A DNA stretch of 40,581 nt from Spirochaetales bacterium (GTDB lineage: Bacteria > Spirochaetota > Spirochaetia > Sphaerochaetales > Sphaerochaetaceae): NCBI GenBank assembly GCA_022788185.1, contig JALEVV010000079.1, positions 1 to 40,581 of the forward strand. The letters are read 5' to 3'. The position numbers and the translations under genes were made by a program. The number at the start of each line of letters is the position of its first letter. Position 1 is the stretch's first letter. Positions 29,094 through 36,932 of the stretch are shown here, piece after piece. The notes beneath the pieces were generated by a model that saw nothing but the letters and a program-made list of their open reading frames with translations, ran no database searches and was not told the origin of the DNA.

Positions 29094-31229
29094 ATGAAGT
29101 ATGAGCTTAAGAGGGTCTCGCCGGAGGTTCCACGCCGTCTGGTTGAGAAGTACAGATGTGACCTTCTGTCCGCGACTATCCTTTCGCGCAGGGGAATCAC
29201 GCACAGGAATGATCTCAGGTTCTACCTGGAGAACAGCCTGAACTGTCTCCATTCACCCTTCCTCTTCGAGGATATGGATGCAGCCGTTACCAGGATCAAC
29301 GAGGCCCTGGAGGCGAAGGAGCGAATCTGTATTTTCGGTGACAGGGATGCCGACGGCATAACGGCCACCACACTTATGATCGAGGAGCTGGAAAGGCTCG
29401 GAGCCGATGTGTTTTACATGCTCCCCGAGGGCGATGATCCCTACGGTCTCACGGCCCAGGCAGTTGAGAAGATAAAGGAAGAAAAGGCGACACTCGTCAT
29501 CACAGTGGACTGCGGCATCTCCTGCCATGAGGAGATCGATGCCCTTTCGGCGAGCGGAATCGACACAATCGTTACAGATCATCACATTTCAGGCGATGAG
29601 GTTCCTTCTGCCGTTGCGGTAATCGATCCCAAGGTACCCTCATCGAAATATCCCTTCGAGCACCTGGCGGGCTGCGGAGTTGCCGCCAAGCTCATCTGGG
29701 CGCTGAGGTTCTCAAGGACAAAGTTCTACGGCTCCGCGGTAATCCTTCTCCATGCCCTTCCCGGTCCCGGTGAGAACACCACCACGATCATAGAGGCCGT
29801 ACAGCTGGAAAACCTGGTGGAGACGGCAAGGGTCGTCGAGGAAATACCGAACGGGGCAGTGGACATGGAGCACAGCAGGCTCGTCACATTCCTGACCCGC
29901 TCCCTTCCCATCCTCGTCCTCGATAAGGACCTGGAGCTCAGGGCACTGAGAAACGCCTTCGGAAAAAATGCCGACATCATGCTCTATGACATCAGACCCG
30001 ACCTGGAGCGGGTGATCCCGCAGACCAGGGGAAAGAGCCTGTTTGACCTTTCAAAGCAGAGCAGGGCAGTGCTGTACGCAGACGGCCATGAGGAACTGGA
30101 GACGCTCATCAGCCTCTTCCAGTCCTCATGCACCTATCAGGAGCCGCTGCTAACGAGCGGATATGAAAAAATTCTTGATCTCGTTGCCCTCGGCACCGTT
30201 GCAGATCTCATGCCGCTCAGGGATGAGAACAGGATCATGGTGCGTCTGGGCCTCAGACAGCTTTCCGAGCATCCGAGGGAGAGCCTCGTCCAGCTCCTGT
30301 CCGCCCAGAACCTGATGGGACGTCCCATATCAACGACTGACATCGGGTGGTACATCACACCCGTGATAAACTCCTCCGGACGCCTTGGATGTCCCCGCGT
30401 CGCGGTTGACCTGCTGACAAGCAGCGATCCCGCTGTATGCACCGAGCTGACGAAGAAGCTGATTTCCCTCAATAAGGAGCGACAGAAGCTCGGTGAGGAA
30501 ACCTACGAGGGCGTGAAGGAGCAGGCGAAGGAAAGTCTTGAGTCCTTCGGCTCCAAGTTCATTCTCATAAAGGATGATTCCCTTCCCCGCGGACTTACGG
30601 GCAGCATCGCATCCAAGGTTCTCAGGGATTACTCCCAGGTTCCTGCCGTCATGGTCATGGCTAAGGCCGATGACGGAAGACTCAGCGGCTCGCTCAGGAG
30701 CAGGGGAGCCTTCAACTGCAGGGAGTTCCTGTCCCTCTTTTCCGATGAGGTCAGTGATTTCGGCGGACACAAGGCCGCAGGCGGCTTCTCCCTGGATGCG
30801 GACAGATTCCCCTCCTTCAGGGCTAAGCTCGAGGAGGAAGTCCTGAAGCTTGACGGGGATGAGGAAAGCGAGGATCTTGTCATCGATGCCCTGATCCCAC
30901 CCCAGTACATGAACGCCTCCCTGATTAAGATCGTGGAGCTCTTCGAGCCCTACGGGGAGCAGAACATGCCCCTGAACTTCCTCATCGAGCATGCGGAGGT
31001 AAAGGACTGCATCTCACTGGGTGAAAACAGGGAGAAGGGGAACCTGAAACTTACGATCAAATACGGCTCCTCTCTCTGGCCATGTCTCTGGTGGAACAGC
31101 GGCGATGCATATAAGAAGCGCTTTGAGATCGGGGACCGCGTCACGATCGCCTTCAGACTGGGACGTAACTACTACAGGGGTGTCTCATCCCTCCAGCTGA
31201 CCGTCGTGGCCCTGGAAAAGGAAGAATGA
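29094..31229 (+). CDS. recJ: Single-strand DNA exonuclease RecJ with an internal insertion
   Basis: RecJ degrades single-stranded DNA 5' to 3' in RecFOR repair and base excision. The 711-residue protein has the DHH-family motifs FGDRDADGITATT (near residue 82), TVDCGIS, TDHHISGD, and then GCGVAAKL near residue 197. Motif IV (DLVALGTVADLMPL) comes only near residue 362, so about 150 residues are inserted where other RecJ proteins have a short linker. DHHA1 motif SGRLG and GGHKAAGGFS follow, then the OB domain. The C-terminus is complete. It has no clear Shine-Dalgarno site (TAGGA 12 nt away). A terminator follows. The insertion is in frame, and I do not recognise it. Confidence 0.93.
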   Translation: MKYELKRVSPEVPRRLVEKYRCDLLSATILSRRGITHRNDLRFYLENSLNCLHSPFLFEDMDAAVTRINEALEAKERICIFGDRDADGITATTLMIEELERLGADVFYMLPEGDDPYGLTAQAVEKIKEEKATLVITVDCGISCHEEIDALSASGIDTIVTDHHISGDEVPSAVAVIDPKVPSSKYPFEHLAGCGVAAKLIWALRFSRTKFYGSAVILLHALPGPGENTTTIIEAVQLENLVETARVVEEIPNGAVDMEHSRLVTFLTRSLPILVLDKDLELRALRNAFGKNADIMLYDIRPDLERVIPQTRGKSLFDLSKQSRAVLYADGHEELETLISLFQSSCTYQEPLLTSGYEKILDLVALGTVADLMPLRDENRIMVRLGLRQLSEHPRESLVQLLSAQNLMGRPISTTDIGWYITPVINSSGRLGCPRVAVDLLTSSDPAVCTELTKKLISLNKERQKLGEETYEGVKEQAKESLESFGSKFILIKDDSLPRGLTGSIASKVLRDYSQVPAVMVMAKADDGRLSGSLRSRGAFNCREFLSLFSDEVSDFGGHKAAGGFSLDADRFPSFRAKLEEEVLKLDGDEESEDLVIDALIPPQYMNASLIKIVELFEPYGEQNMPLNFLIEHAEVKDCISLGENREKGNLKLTIKYGSSLWPCLWWNSGDAYKKRFEIGDRVTIAFRLGRNYYRGVSSLQLTVVALEKEE

Positions 31230-31235
31230 AGCGAA

Positions 31236-31270
31236 AAACCTGCAGTGCATGAGTGCTGCAGGTTTGTTTT
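31236..31270 (+). terminator. Intrinsic terminator of recO-recJ
   Basis: AAACCTGCAG (31236-31245) pairs perfectly with CTGCAGGTTT (31256-31265) around a 10-nt loop, followed by GTTTT. It lies 7 nt after the recJ stop. Confidence 0.85.
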
Positions 31271-31320
31271 GACACTGACAGAATGCCATAAAACCGCGTT
31301 TTTGATGGTTTTTCCCGCGT

Positions 31321-31357
31321 TTTTTCCGAATCCCTTTATTGACCGGATCCGGAAAAA
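31321..31357. repeat. Inverted repeat upstream of serA
   Basis: TTTTTCCGAATCC (31321-31333) and GGATCCGGAAAAA (31345-31357) are inverted copies with one mismatch and an 11-bp gap. It lies about 90 bp upstream of the serA -35, within the longest non-coding stretch of the window, which is otherwise AT-rich and featureless from 31271 to 31444. It may be a regulator binding site. Confidence 0.55.
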
Positions 31358-31444
31358 TATGGATACTCTGAAAAGTAACAGAGAGCCGGTTTAAGGCTTT
31401 GGAATAAATAATATTTAACTTTTCCTAATTTTAGCTGAAAAAAA

Positions 31445-31473
31445 TTGACAAATACATAAATCCACCGCATACT
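31445..31473 (+). promoter_or_regulatory. serA promoter
   Basis: A perfect TTGACA (31445-31450), a 17-nt spacer and CATACT (31468-31473) form the promoter of the serine operon. The expected start near 31480 gives a 24-nt leader that contains the AAGGAG ribosome site (31492-31497). Confidence 0.65.
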
Positions 31474-31503
31474 GAGCATAATAAAACGAAAAAGGAGTTT
31501 GTT

Positions 31504-32391
31504 ATGTTGATTCTTATAGCAGATGCGTTCGACAAAAGCCTTCCGGAAAAGCTTTCGGTTTTCGGTGAAGTAACCGATGATATCGCCCGCCTTGGCGAAG
31601 CAGACGTCATCCTTATCAGGAGTAAGACAAAGGCAACCAAAGAGTACATTGACAAGGCCGCTAAGTGCCGCCTGATCATCAGAGGCGGTGTCGGCATGGA
31701 CAACATCGACCTTGCCTATGCAAAGGAAAAGGGCATTATTGCCACCAATACTCCCAAATCCTCAGCTCCTGCAGTTGCCGAAATGGCTTTCGCCCTCATG
31801 CTCTCAACGGCAAGCAAGGTCTGTTTCTACGACAGGACCATGAAAGCAGGTGAGTGGGCAAAGAAGACAAAGAGAAGCGAACTCGGCGGCAAGACTCTTG
31901 CCCTGCTCGGACTCGGCAACATAGCAAAGCGTGTGGCAGTTCTCGCCACAGCCTTCGGCATGAAGGTACAGGCATATGACAAGTACGTCACATCAAGTGA
32001 CCTTGCCGAGCTCAAGCCCACCGTTGAGGATGCCGTCAGGGATGCTGACTACATCTCAATGCACCTCCCGTACACTCCCGAAACCGATAAGATGATCAAT
32101 GCGGAACTCATTAAGAAGATGGAGAAGAAGCCGGTCATCATCAATACAGGACGCGGTAAGTGCGTCGATGAGCAGGCAGTTGCAGATGCACTCAAGGCCG
32201 GAGACCTCACCTGGTTCTGCACCGATGTGTACTCCTCAGAGCCCCCATCAGTCACGGACAACCCGCTCTTCGGCTGTGAGAACGTCACATTCAGCCCCCA
32301 TGTGGGAGCAAACAGCAATGAGAACCTCCTGAGAATCGGTCAGGAAGTTTACGATACGATAGCAAAACTTAAAGAGGAAGGTAAGATCTGA
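31504..32391 (+). CDS. serA: D-3-phosphoglycerate dehydrogenase, short form without ACT domain
   Basis: The enzyme oxidises 3-phosphoglycerate, the first step of serine synthesis. The 295-residue protein has the substrate-domain motif IRGGVGMDNID, the NAD loop GLGNIAKR near residue 139, and the catalytic residues Arg (INTGRGKCVDE), Glu (YSSEPP) and His (SPHVGANS). It ends just after the catalytic domain and lacks the ACT or ASB domains that give serine feedback in longer SerA proteins. AAGGAG lies 6 nt upstream. Its stop overlaps the start of serC (TGATG). The serC partner makes SerA the best assignment over other 2-hydroxyacid dehydrogenases. Confidence 0.93.
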   Translation: MLILIADAFDKSLPEKLSVFGEVTDDIARLGEADVILIRSKTKATKEYIDKAAKCRLIIRGGVGMDNIDLAYAKEKGIIATNTPKSSAPAVAEMAFALMLSTASKVCFYDRTMKAGEWAKKTKRSELGGKTLALLGLGNIAKRVAVLATAFGMKVQAYDKYVTSSDLAELKPTVEDAVRDADYISMHLPYTPETDKMINAELIKKMEKKPVIINTGRGKCVDEQAVADALKAGDLTWFCTDVYSSEPPSVTDNPLFGCENVTFSPHVGANSNENLLRIGQEVYDTIAKLKEEGKI

Positions 32392-33470
32392 TGAGAAAGA
32401 AGAACTATTTCGCAGGCCCCTCCGTGCTTCCCGTGGAAGTACTCGAAGAGATGAGGGAAAACATTGTTGATTATGAAGGAAAGGGACTGTCAATCATCGA
32501 GGCAAGCCACAGAGGCGGACTTTTCGAGGAAATGTACGATTCATGTCTTTCCACATTCCGCGAGCTCCTGTCAATTCCCGATGACTACGATGTCTACTTC
32601 CTCGGCGGCGGTGCAACCCTTCAGTTCACCATGATCCCGACCAACTTCCTCACACCCGGAAAGGTTGCGGACTACTCCAAGACAGGTACCTGGTCAAACA
32701 AGGCTTGTTCCGATGCCCAGAAGCTCGGTAACGTAAACGTGTTCTTCGACGGAAAGTCCTCCAACTTCACGACTCTTCCCGATCCCGCAACGGTTAAGCC
32801 CAGTGAGAACTCGGCATATGTTTACCTCTGTGCCAATGAGACAATCGGAGGAATCGAGTGGAAGGATTTCCCCGACACGGGTGACGTACCCCTCATCGCC
32901 GACATGTCATCAGACATTCTCTCACGTCCCGTTGACGTGAAGAAGTTCGGCATGATCTACGGCGGCGTTCAGAAGAACCTCGGACCTGCAGGTGCTACCT
33001 TCATCATCATGAGGAAGGACATGCTCGAGAGAAGGAATGAGAACCTCACCGCTTACATGGATTACGCACTCCATGCAAAGGAGAAGGGCCTTTACAACAC
33101 ACCTCCCGTATTCTCCATCTGGGGCGTCAAGCTCGTCCTCGAGTGGATTAAGAGAAACGGCGGAGTTGCGGGCATGGATGCGCTTGCCGAGAAGAAGAGC
33201 AGCCTCATCTATGATGTCATCGACTCCTCAGACTTCTGGAGAAGCCCCGTTGACAGCCGCTACCGCTCAAGAATGAACATCGTCTTCCGCCTCCCCAGCG
33301 AGGAGCTTGAGGCAAAGTTCGTCAAGGAAGCAACTGCTGCCGACATGCTCGGACTCAAGGGCCACAGATCCGTAGGCGGTCTCAGGGCATCCCTCTATAA
33401 CGCACTCCCGTACGAAGATGTAGTCGCTCTCAGGGACTTCATGCTTGACTTCGAGAAGAAGAACGGATGA
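32391..33470 (+). CDS. serC: Phosphoserine aminotransferase
   Basis: This PLP enzyme converts 3-phosphohydroxypyruvate to phosphoserine, using the product of the upstream gene. The 359-residue protein begins NYFAGPSVLPVEVLEEM and has ISHRGG-like SHRGGLFEEM, the PLP lysine in YGGVQKNLGPAG near residue 192, and GHRSVGGLRASLYNALP near the C-terminus. It overlaps serA by one base and the downstream lrp gene by four (ATGA), so all three are co-translated. Phosphoserine phosphatase (serB) is not nearby. Confidence 0.96.
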   Translation: MRKKNYFAGPSVLPVEVLEEMRENIVDYEGKGLSIIEASHRGGLFEEMYDSCLSTFRELLSIPDDYDVYFLGGGATLQFTMIPTNFLTPGKVADYSKTGTWSNKACSDAQKLGNVNVFFDGKSSNFTTLPDPATVKPSENSAYVYLCANETIGGIEWKDFPDTGDVPLIADMSSDILSRPVDVKKFGMIYGGVQKNLGPAGATFIIMRKDMLERRNENLTAYMDYALHAKEKGLYNTPPVFSIWGVKLVLEWIKRNGGVAGMDALAEKKSSLIYDVIDSSDFWRSPVDSRYRSRMNIVFRLPSEELEAKFVKEATAADMLGLKGHRSVGGLRASLYNALPYEDVVALRDFMLDFEKKNG

Positions 33471-33922
33471 CGCGTAAGATAGACGAGACAAACAAAACCA
33501 TCATAAGAAGCCTGAAGGATGGCAGAAAAGCCTATTCCGCGATCGCGGATGAGCTTGGGATCACCGAGAACACGGTAAGAACCCGTGTTAACAAGATGAT
33601 AGAGGATGGAGTGCTCCAGATCACTGGACTTGTGAACCCGGAATATATCCCATCCTTTCAGGTTGCCATGATGGGCATCAAGGTCAAGACGCTCGATCTC
33701 GAGACCAAGGCCAGGGAGCTGACAAAGCTCAGAGGCGTCATCAACTGCGCCGTGGTCACGGGACGATATGACCTTATTCTGCAGATAGAGCTCTGCGACA
33801 GTGAGGGCCTTTCCCTGCTTGAGTTCTTTAAGAACGAGCTGAACAGGGTGAAGGACATCACCGAGGTTGAGACCTTCATAGTCTACCAGTCACATAATCT
33901 GGTAGTACCGTATCTGCTTTAG
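33467..33922 (+). CDS. Lrp/AsnC-family transcription regulator
   Basis: The 151-residue protein has an N-terminal winged helix-turn-helix (about 8-50: IIRSLKDGRKAYSAIADELG then ITENTVRTRVNKM) and a C-terminal RAM domain (about 62-145: VAMMGIKVKTL, VINCAVVTGRYDLILQIEL). RAM domains bind amino acids and form the octameric ring of this family. As the third gene of the serine operon, overlapping serC by 4 bp, it most likely senses serine or a related amino acid and controls this operon. That target is an inference from position. An intrinsic terminator follows directly. Confidence 0.92.
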   Translation: MTRKIDETNKTIIRSLKDGRKAYSAIADELGITENTVRTRVNKMIEDGVLQITGLVNPEYIPSFQVAMMGIKVKTLDLETKARELTKLRGVINCAVVTGRYDLILQIELCDSEGLSLLEFFKNELNRVKDITEVETFIVYQSHNLVVPYLL

Positions 33923-33927
33923 AACAG

Positions 33928-33965
33928 ACAGGGGAATTGCAAATGCACTTCCCCTGTTTTATAAT
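33928..33965 (+). promoter_or_regulatory. Terminator of the serine operon overlapping the Nudix gene promoter
   Basis: ACAGGGGAA (33928-33936) pairs with TTCCCCTGT (33949-33957), with inner TGCA/TGCA pairing, followed by a TTT-rich run: an intrinsic terminator. The same bases hold a promoter, TTGCAA (33937-33942) in the loop, 17 nt, TATAAT (33960-33965) in the T-run, ending 7 nt before the Nudix ATG. Confidence 0.75.
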
Positions 33966-33972
33966 TTCAGCC

Positions 33973-34542
33973 ATGAATGACAGCGATCTGATTGAAATGA
34001 TTGAAAAAAGAATAGAGGGTGAGGAAGTCTTTCATGGAAAGCTCCTCCACGTATTTCACGATAAAGTACTGCTTCCCAACGGCCACGAGGGCGGCCGCGA
34101 CCTGATAAGGCACCTGGGTGCCGTGTGTGTCGTCCCCCTTACCGATGACGGCTGTGTCATCATGGAGCGCCAGTTCCGCTATCCCATGGATGAGGTCATC
34201 TGGGAGATCCCGGCAGGCAAGCTGGACAGTAAGGATGAGGACAGGCTTCTGGCCGCAAAGCGTGAGCTTTCTGAGGAAACGGGTTACTCCGCAAAGGAGT
34301 GGATAAGCCTTGGAGTACTCTATCCCACACCCGCCTACAGCGATGAGAAGATCTGGATTTATCTTGCAAAGGGACTGGAGAAGGGTAACGTCCACCTGGA
34401 TGAGGATGAGTTCATCGGTGTGGAGATAATCCCCCTGGAGAAGCTCCTCGACATGGTCATGGACGGTGAAATCACCGATGCCAAGACCCAGCTGTCCCTG
34501 CTTAAGGCAGCACGCTATATCTCCTTGAACGAAAAGGCCTGA
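33973..34542 (+). CDS. Nudix hydrolase, probable ADP-ribose pyrophosphatase
   Basis: The 189-residue protein has the ADP-ribose pyrophosphatase layout: an N-terminal strand region (EVFHGKLLHVFHDKVLLPNG), VMERQFRYP and then the Nudix box GKLDSKDEDRLLAAKREL-SEETGY near residue 85. The box has one extra residue before the first conserved Glu (G-x6-E instead of G-x5-E); the core REL-x-EE-x-G is intact, so metal binding should hold. Such enzymes split ADP-ribose to AMP and ribose-5-phosphate. ATG 33973 is chosen because TATAAT ends 7 nt upstream with no Shine-Dalgarno site; in-frame earlier codons lie inside the promoter. Confidence 0.88.
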   Translation: MNDSDLIEMIEKRIEGEEVFHGKLLHVFHDKVLLPNGHEGGRDLIRHLGAVCVVPLTDDGCVIMERQFRYPMDEVIWEIPAGKLDSKDEDRLLAAKRELSEETGYSAKEWISLGVLYPTPAYSDEKIWIYLAKGLEKGNVHLDEDEFIGVEIIPLEKLLDMVMDGEITDAKTQLSLLKAARYISLNEKA

Positions 34543-34554
34543 AAAGTGTAAAAC
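34525..34554 (+). promoter_or_regulatory. Promoter of the second MATE gene
   Basis: TTGAAC (34525-34530), an 18-nt spacer and TAAAAC (34549-34554) preceded by TG lie across the end of the Nudix gene. The -10 ends 7 nt before the GTG start, and there is no Shine-Dalgarno site. Confidence 0.5.
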
Positions 34555-34561
34555 TTCTTCC

Positions 34562-35887
34562 GTGAGAGAAGAACGACTTGGTAATGAAAACATACTGAAG
34601 CTTGTGGTCGCAATGGCACTGCCTGCCATGATGACCATGGCATTTCAGGCCCTGTACAATGCCTTTGACAGCATTTTCATATCGCGGTGGTCAAGCTTTG
34701 ACTTTGCCGCGATTTCCATAACTCAGCCCGTGATATCCATTTCCCTTGCGATAGGGACCGGTGTTGCCACCGGTATGGGTGCCCTTGTGAGCCGGTATCT
34801 AGGAGCAGGGGAGAGAAGACGGGGCTCGGCCGCGATGTATGCCGGTCTCATCATGTTAAGCTTTCTGGCACTGCTGCTGACCCTCCTGCCGCTTATCTTT
34901 TCAAAAGCCTTCATGGCGGCCTTCACTTCCGACGGTAACGGAATATTTCAGGGTGCCTCCTACCTCAGGATAGTTGCACTGGCCTTTCCCTTTGCCTTTT
35001 CCGCCTTCTTCTTTTCCTTTGCCTTCAGCTCCCATGCCCACTCTGCCCATGCAATGGTCATACAGAGTATCGGTGCGGTTCTCAACATAATTCTCGATTC
35101 CATCTTCATATTCACCCTCGGTCTCGGAGCCAGGGGGGCTGCCCTGGCAACACTCATCGGCCATGTCGCATCGGCCCTGACGGGACTTGTGCTCTACCTC
35201 CGCTCCGATCTCCTGAGACCGGAAAAGAGTCCCCTTGCCGATAACGTGAAGGGGATCATCACCGTGGCGCTTCCATCCATGATGATCGCGGCGGCAGGCT
35301 CGATCACGGGCCTGGTGCTGAACCGTCTCGTCCTCTCCTATGGCATGGATGCCATGGCAATTTACTCCATGTACCTGAAGCTTGAATCCTTCATGTTTCT
35401 TGCGTCCCAGGGAATCGGATCGGCCCTGATCGTCATAGTTTCCTTCAACTACGGAGCAGGGCAGTGGGACAGGGTGAGGAAGGCTTACTTCGTATCCCTT
35501 TTCCTGGCCTGGAGTGTGATGCTTTTAGGCTTTCTCTTCTTCCAGACGTGCACCCATGCGCTGGTCGGTCTATTCACATCCGATCCCGCCCTTACGGAGG
35601 CGGGAGTGAAGGCCTTCCGACTCATCTCCTTCTGCTTCCTGCTGACGGCTCCCAACATAATGACATCCTCCCTCCTGCAGGGACTCGGAAGGGGAAAGGG
35701 AAGCCTCGTTCTCACGATGATGAGGTTCTTTCTATTCCTCATTCCCGCAGCCTTCATCCTCAACGCCCTCTTCGGTCTTTCAGGCCTCTATCTGAGCTAT
35801 TTCGCGGCCGATGTGCTCGTCCTGATTCCCGTCATAACCATGGCTTCGGGGGCCCTGAAGGGTCAAAAAACCTCCGCAGGGATTTAA
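34562..35887 (+). CDS. MATE-family efflux protein
   Basis: The 441-residue protein has about twelve membrane helices in two repeats. The N-terminal repeat shows LKLVVAMALPAMMTMAFQALYNAFDSIFISR (P near residue 19, Q and D in the family's spacing), and the second repeat has LPSMMIAAAGSITGLVLNRL near residue 240. It is only distantly similar to the other MATE protein at 8695-10053, so the two are probably not recent duplicates. The substrate is unknown. GTG 34562 lies 7 nt after a -10 box with no Shine-Dalgarno site. It starts 19 nt after the Nudix stop and may be partly co-transcribed with it. Confidence 0.9.
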   Translation: MREERLGNENILKLVVAMALPAMMTMAFQALYNAFDSIFISRWSSFDFAAISITQPVISISLAIGTGVATGMGALVSRYLGAGERRRGSAAMYAGLIMLSFLALLLTLLPLIFSKAFMAAFTSDGNGIFQGASYLRIVALAFPFAFSAFFFSFAFSSHAHSAHAMVIQSIGAVLNIILDSIFIFTLGLGARGAALATLIGHVASALTGLVLYLRSDLLRPEKSPLADNVKGIITVALPSMMIAAAGSITGLVLNRLVLSYGMDAMAIYSMYLKLESFMFLASQGIGSALIVIVSFNYGAGQWDRVRKAYFVSLFLAWSVMLLGFLFFQTCTHALVGLFTSDPALTEAGVKAFRLISFCFLLTAPNIMTSSLLQGLGRGKGSLVLTMMRFFLFLIPAAFILNALFGLSGLYLSYFAADVLVLIPVITMASGALKGQKTSAGI

Positions 35888-35945
35888 TTGGCTTCAACAG
35901 AAGCGGATATGATGGTATACTCATAACCTGAAGGAGTATTATTTT

Positions 35946-36932
35946 ATGGCTGATTTATCTGCTTCTTATATGGGTATAAAGCTCAGAAACCCCATCATCG
36001 TCGCTTCCGGACCCAAGACGGGAAGCATTGAAAACCTGATAAAATGTGAGGAAAACGGCGCAGGTGCCGTCGTGCTCAAATCAATATTCGAAGAACAGAT
36101 CGAGACTGAGGTCGGAAAACAGCTTGCCGAGCACTCAGCCTACCTTGATTACTCAGACTTTTCCGAGTACTTCCAGAATGTGGAAAAGGACTACTATCTT
36201 GAACAGTATCTCTCCCTGCTGAAAGGTGCAAAGGAGAAGCTTTCCATTCCCGTCATCGCTTCCATCAACTGCTCTGACCTCTCAACCTGGCAGGAGTATG
36301 TATTTTCATTCGAAAAGGCCGGTGCCGATGGCTTCGAGCTCAACTACTATCCGCTTGCCCAGGACAGGAATGTCTCCGGCGAGGATGTGGACAAGGCCCT
36401 GTTCCGCTTTGCGAAGAAGATCAGGAAGAGCACGTCCCTTCCCGTTTCCATCAAGCTGGGTTACAAGTATTCCTCAACCGCAAACATAATCGCGGAGCTG
36501 GATAAGATCGGCATCAACGCTCTGGTGCTCTTCAACAGATTCTTCCGCCCCGACATCAATATCGAAAAGGAAGCAATGACCCATTCCCAGCCCCTTTCCG
36601 GTGCTGATGAGTATGCAGAGTCCCTCCGCTGGATCGCCCTGATGAGCAATGAAGTGAAGTGTGACCTGGCTGCCAGCACGGGTGTCCACTCCGGTGAAAC
36701 AGCCATCAAGCTCCTGCTTGCAGGCGCAGCCGCCTGTGAGGTATGCACCGCATATCTCAGGAATGAGGGCTCGATTAAGGCAATGTGCTCATTCATTTCA
36801 GACTGGATGGACAGAAAGGGATATGCTTCCGTTTCCGACTTCAGGGGTAAGATGGCCCAGGAGAGGATGGAGGATGGATCGGCCTGGGAGCGCACCCAGT
36901 ACATGAAGACCCTTATCAACGGAGGTCTCTGA
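35946..36932 (+). CDS. Dihydroorotate dehydrogenase-like flavoprotein
   Basis: The 328-residue protein is a TIM barrel of the PyrD superfamily: LSASYMGIKLRNPIIVASGP at the N-terminus, GAGAVVLKSIFEEQI, PVIASINCSD, PVSIKLGYKYSST, and a phosphate-binding C-terminal part (ASTGVHSGETAIKLLLAGA). The loop that carries N-x-S-C-P-N in true dihydroorotate dehydrogenases is LNYYPLAQD here, so the usual catalytic Cys or Ser and asparagine are missing. It is likely an FMN enzyme with another substrate rather than PyrD. GGAG 11 nt upstream supports the start. It overlaps the acyltransferase gene by one base (TGATG). Confidence 0.8.
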   Translation: MADLSASYMGIKLRNPIIVASGPKTGSIENLIKCEENGAGAVVLKSIFEEQIETEVGKQLAEHSAYLDYSDFSEYFQNVEKDYYLEQYLSLLKGAKEKLSIPVIASINCSDLSTWQEYVFSFEKAGADGFELNYYPLAQDRNVSGEDVDKALFRFAKKIRKSTSLPVSIKLGYKYSSTANIIAELDKIGINALVLFNRFFRPDINIEKEAMTHSQPLSGADEYAESLRWIALMSNEVKCDLAASTGVHSGETAIKLLLAGAAACEVCTAYLRNEGSIKAMCSFISDWMDRKGYASVSDFRGKMAQERMEDGSAWERTQYMKTLINGGL

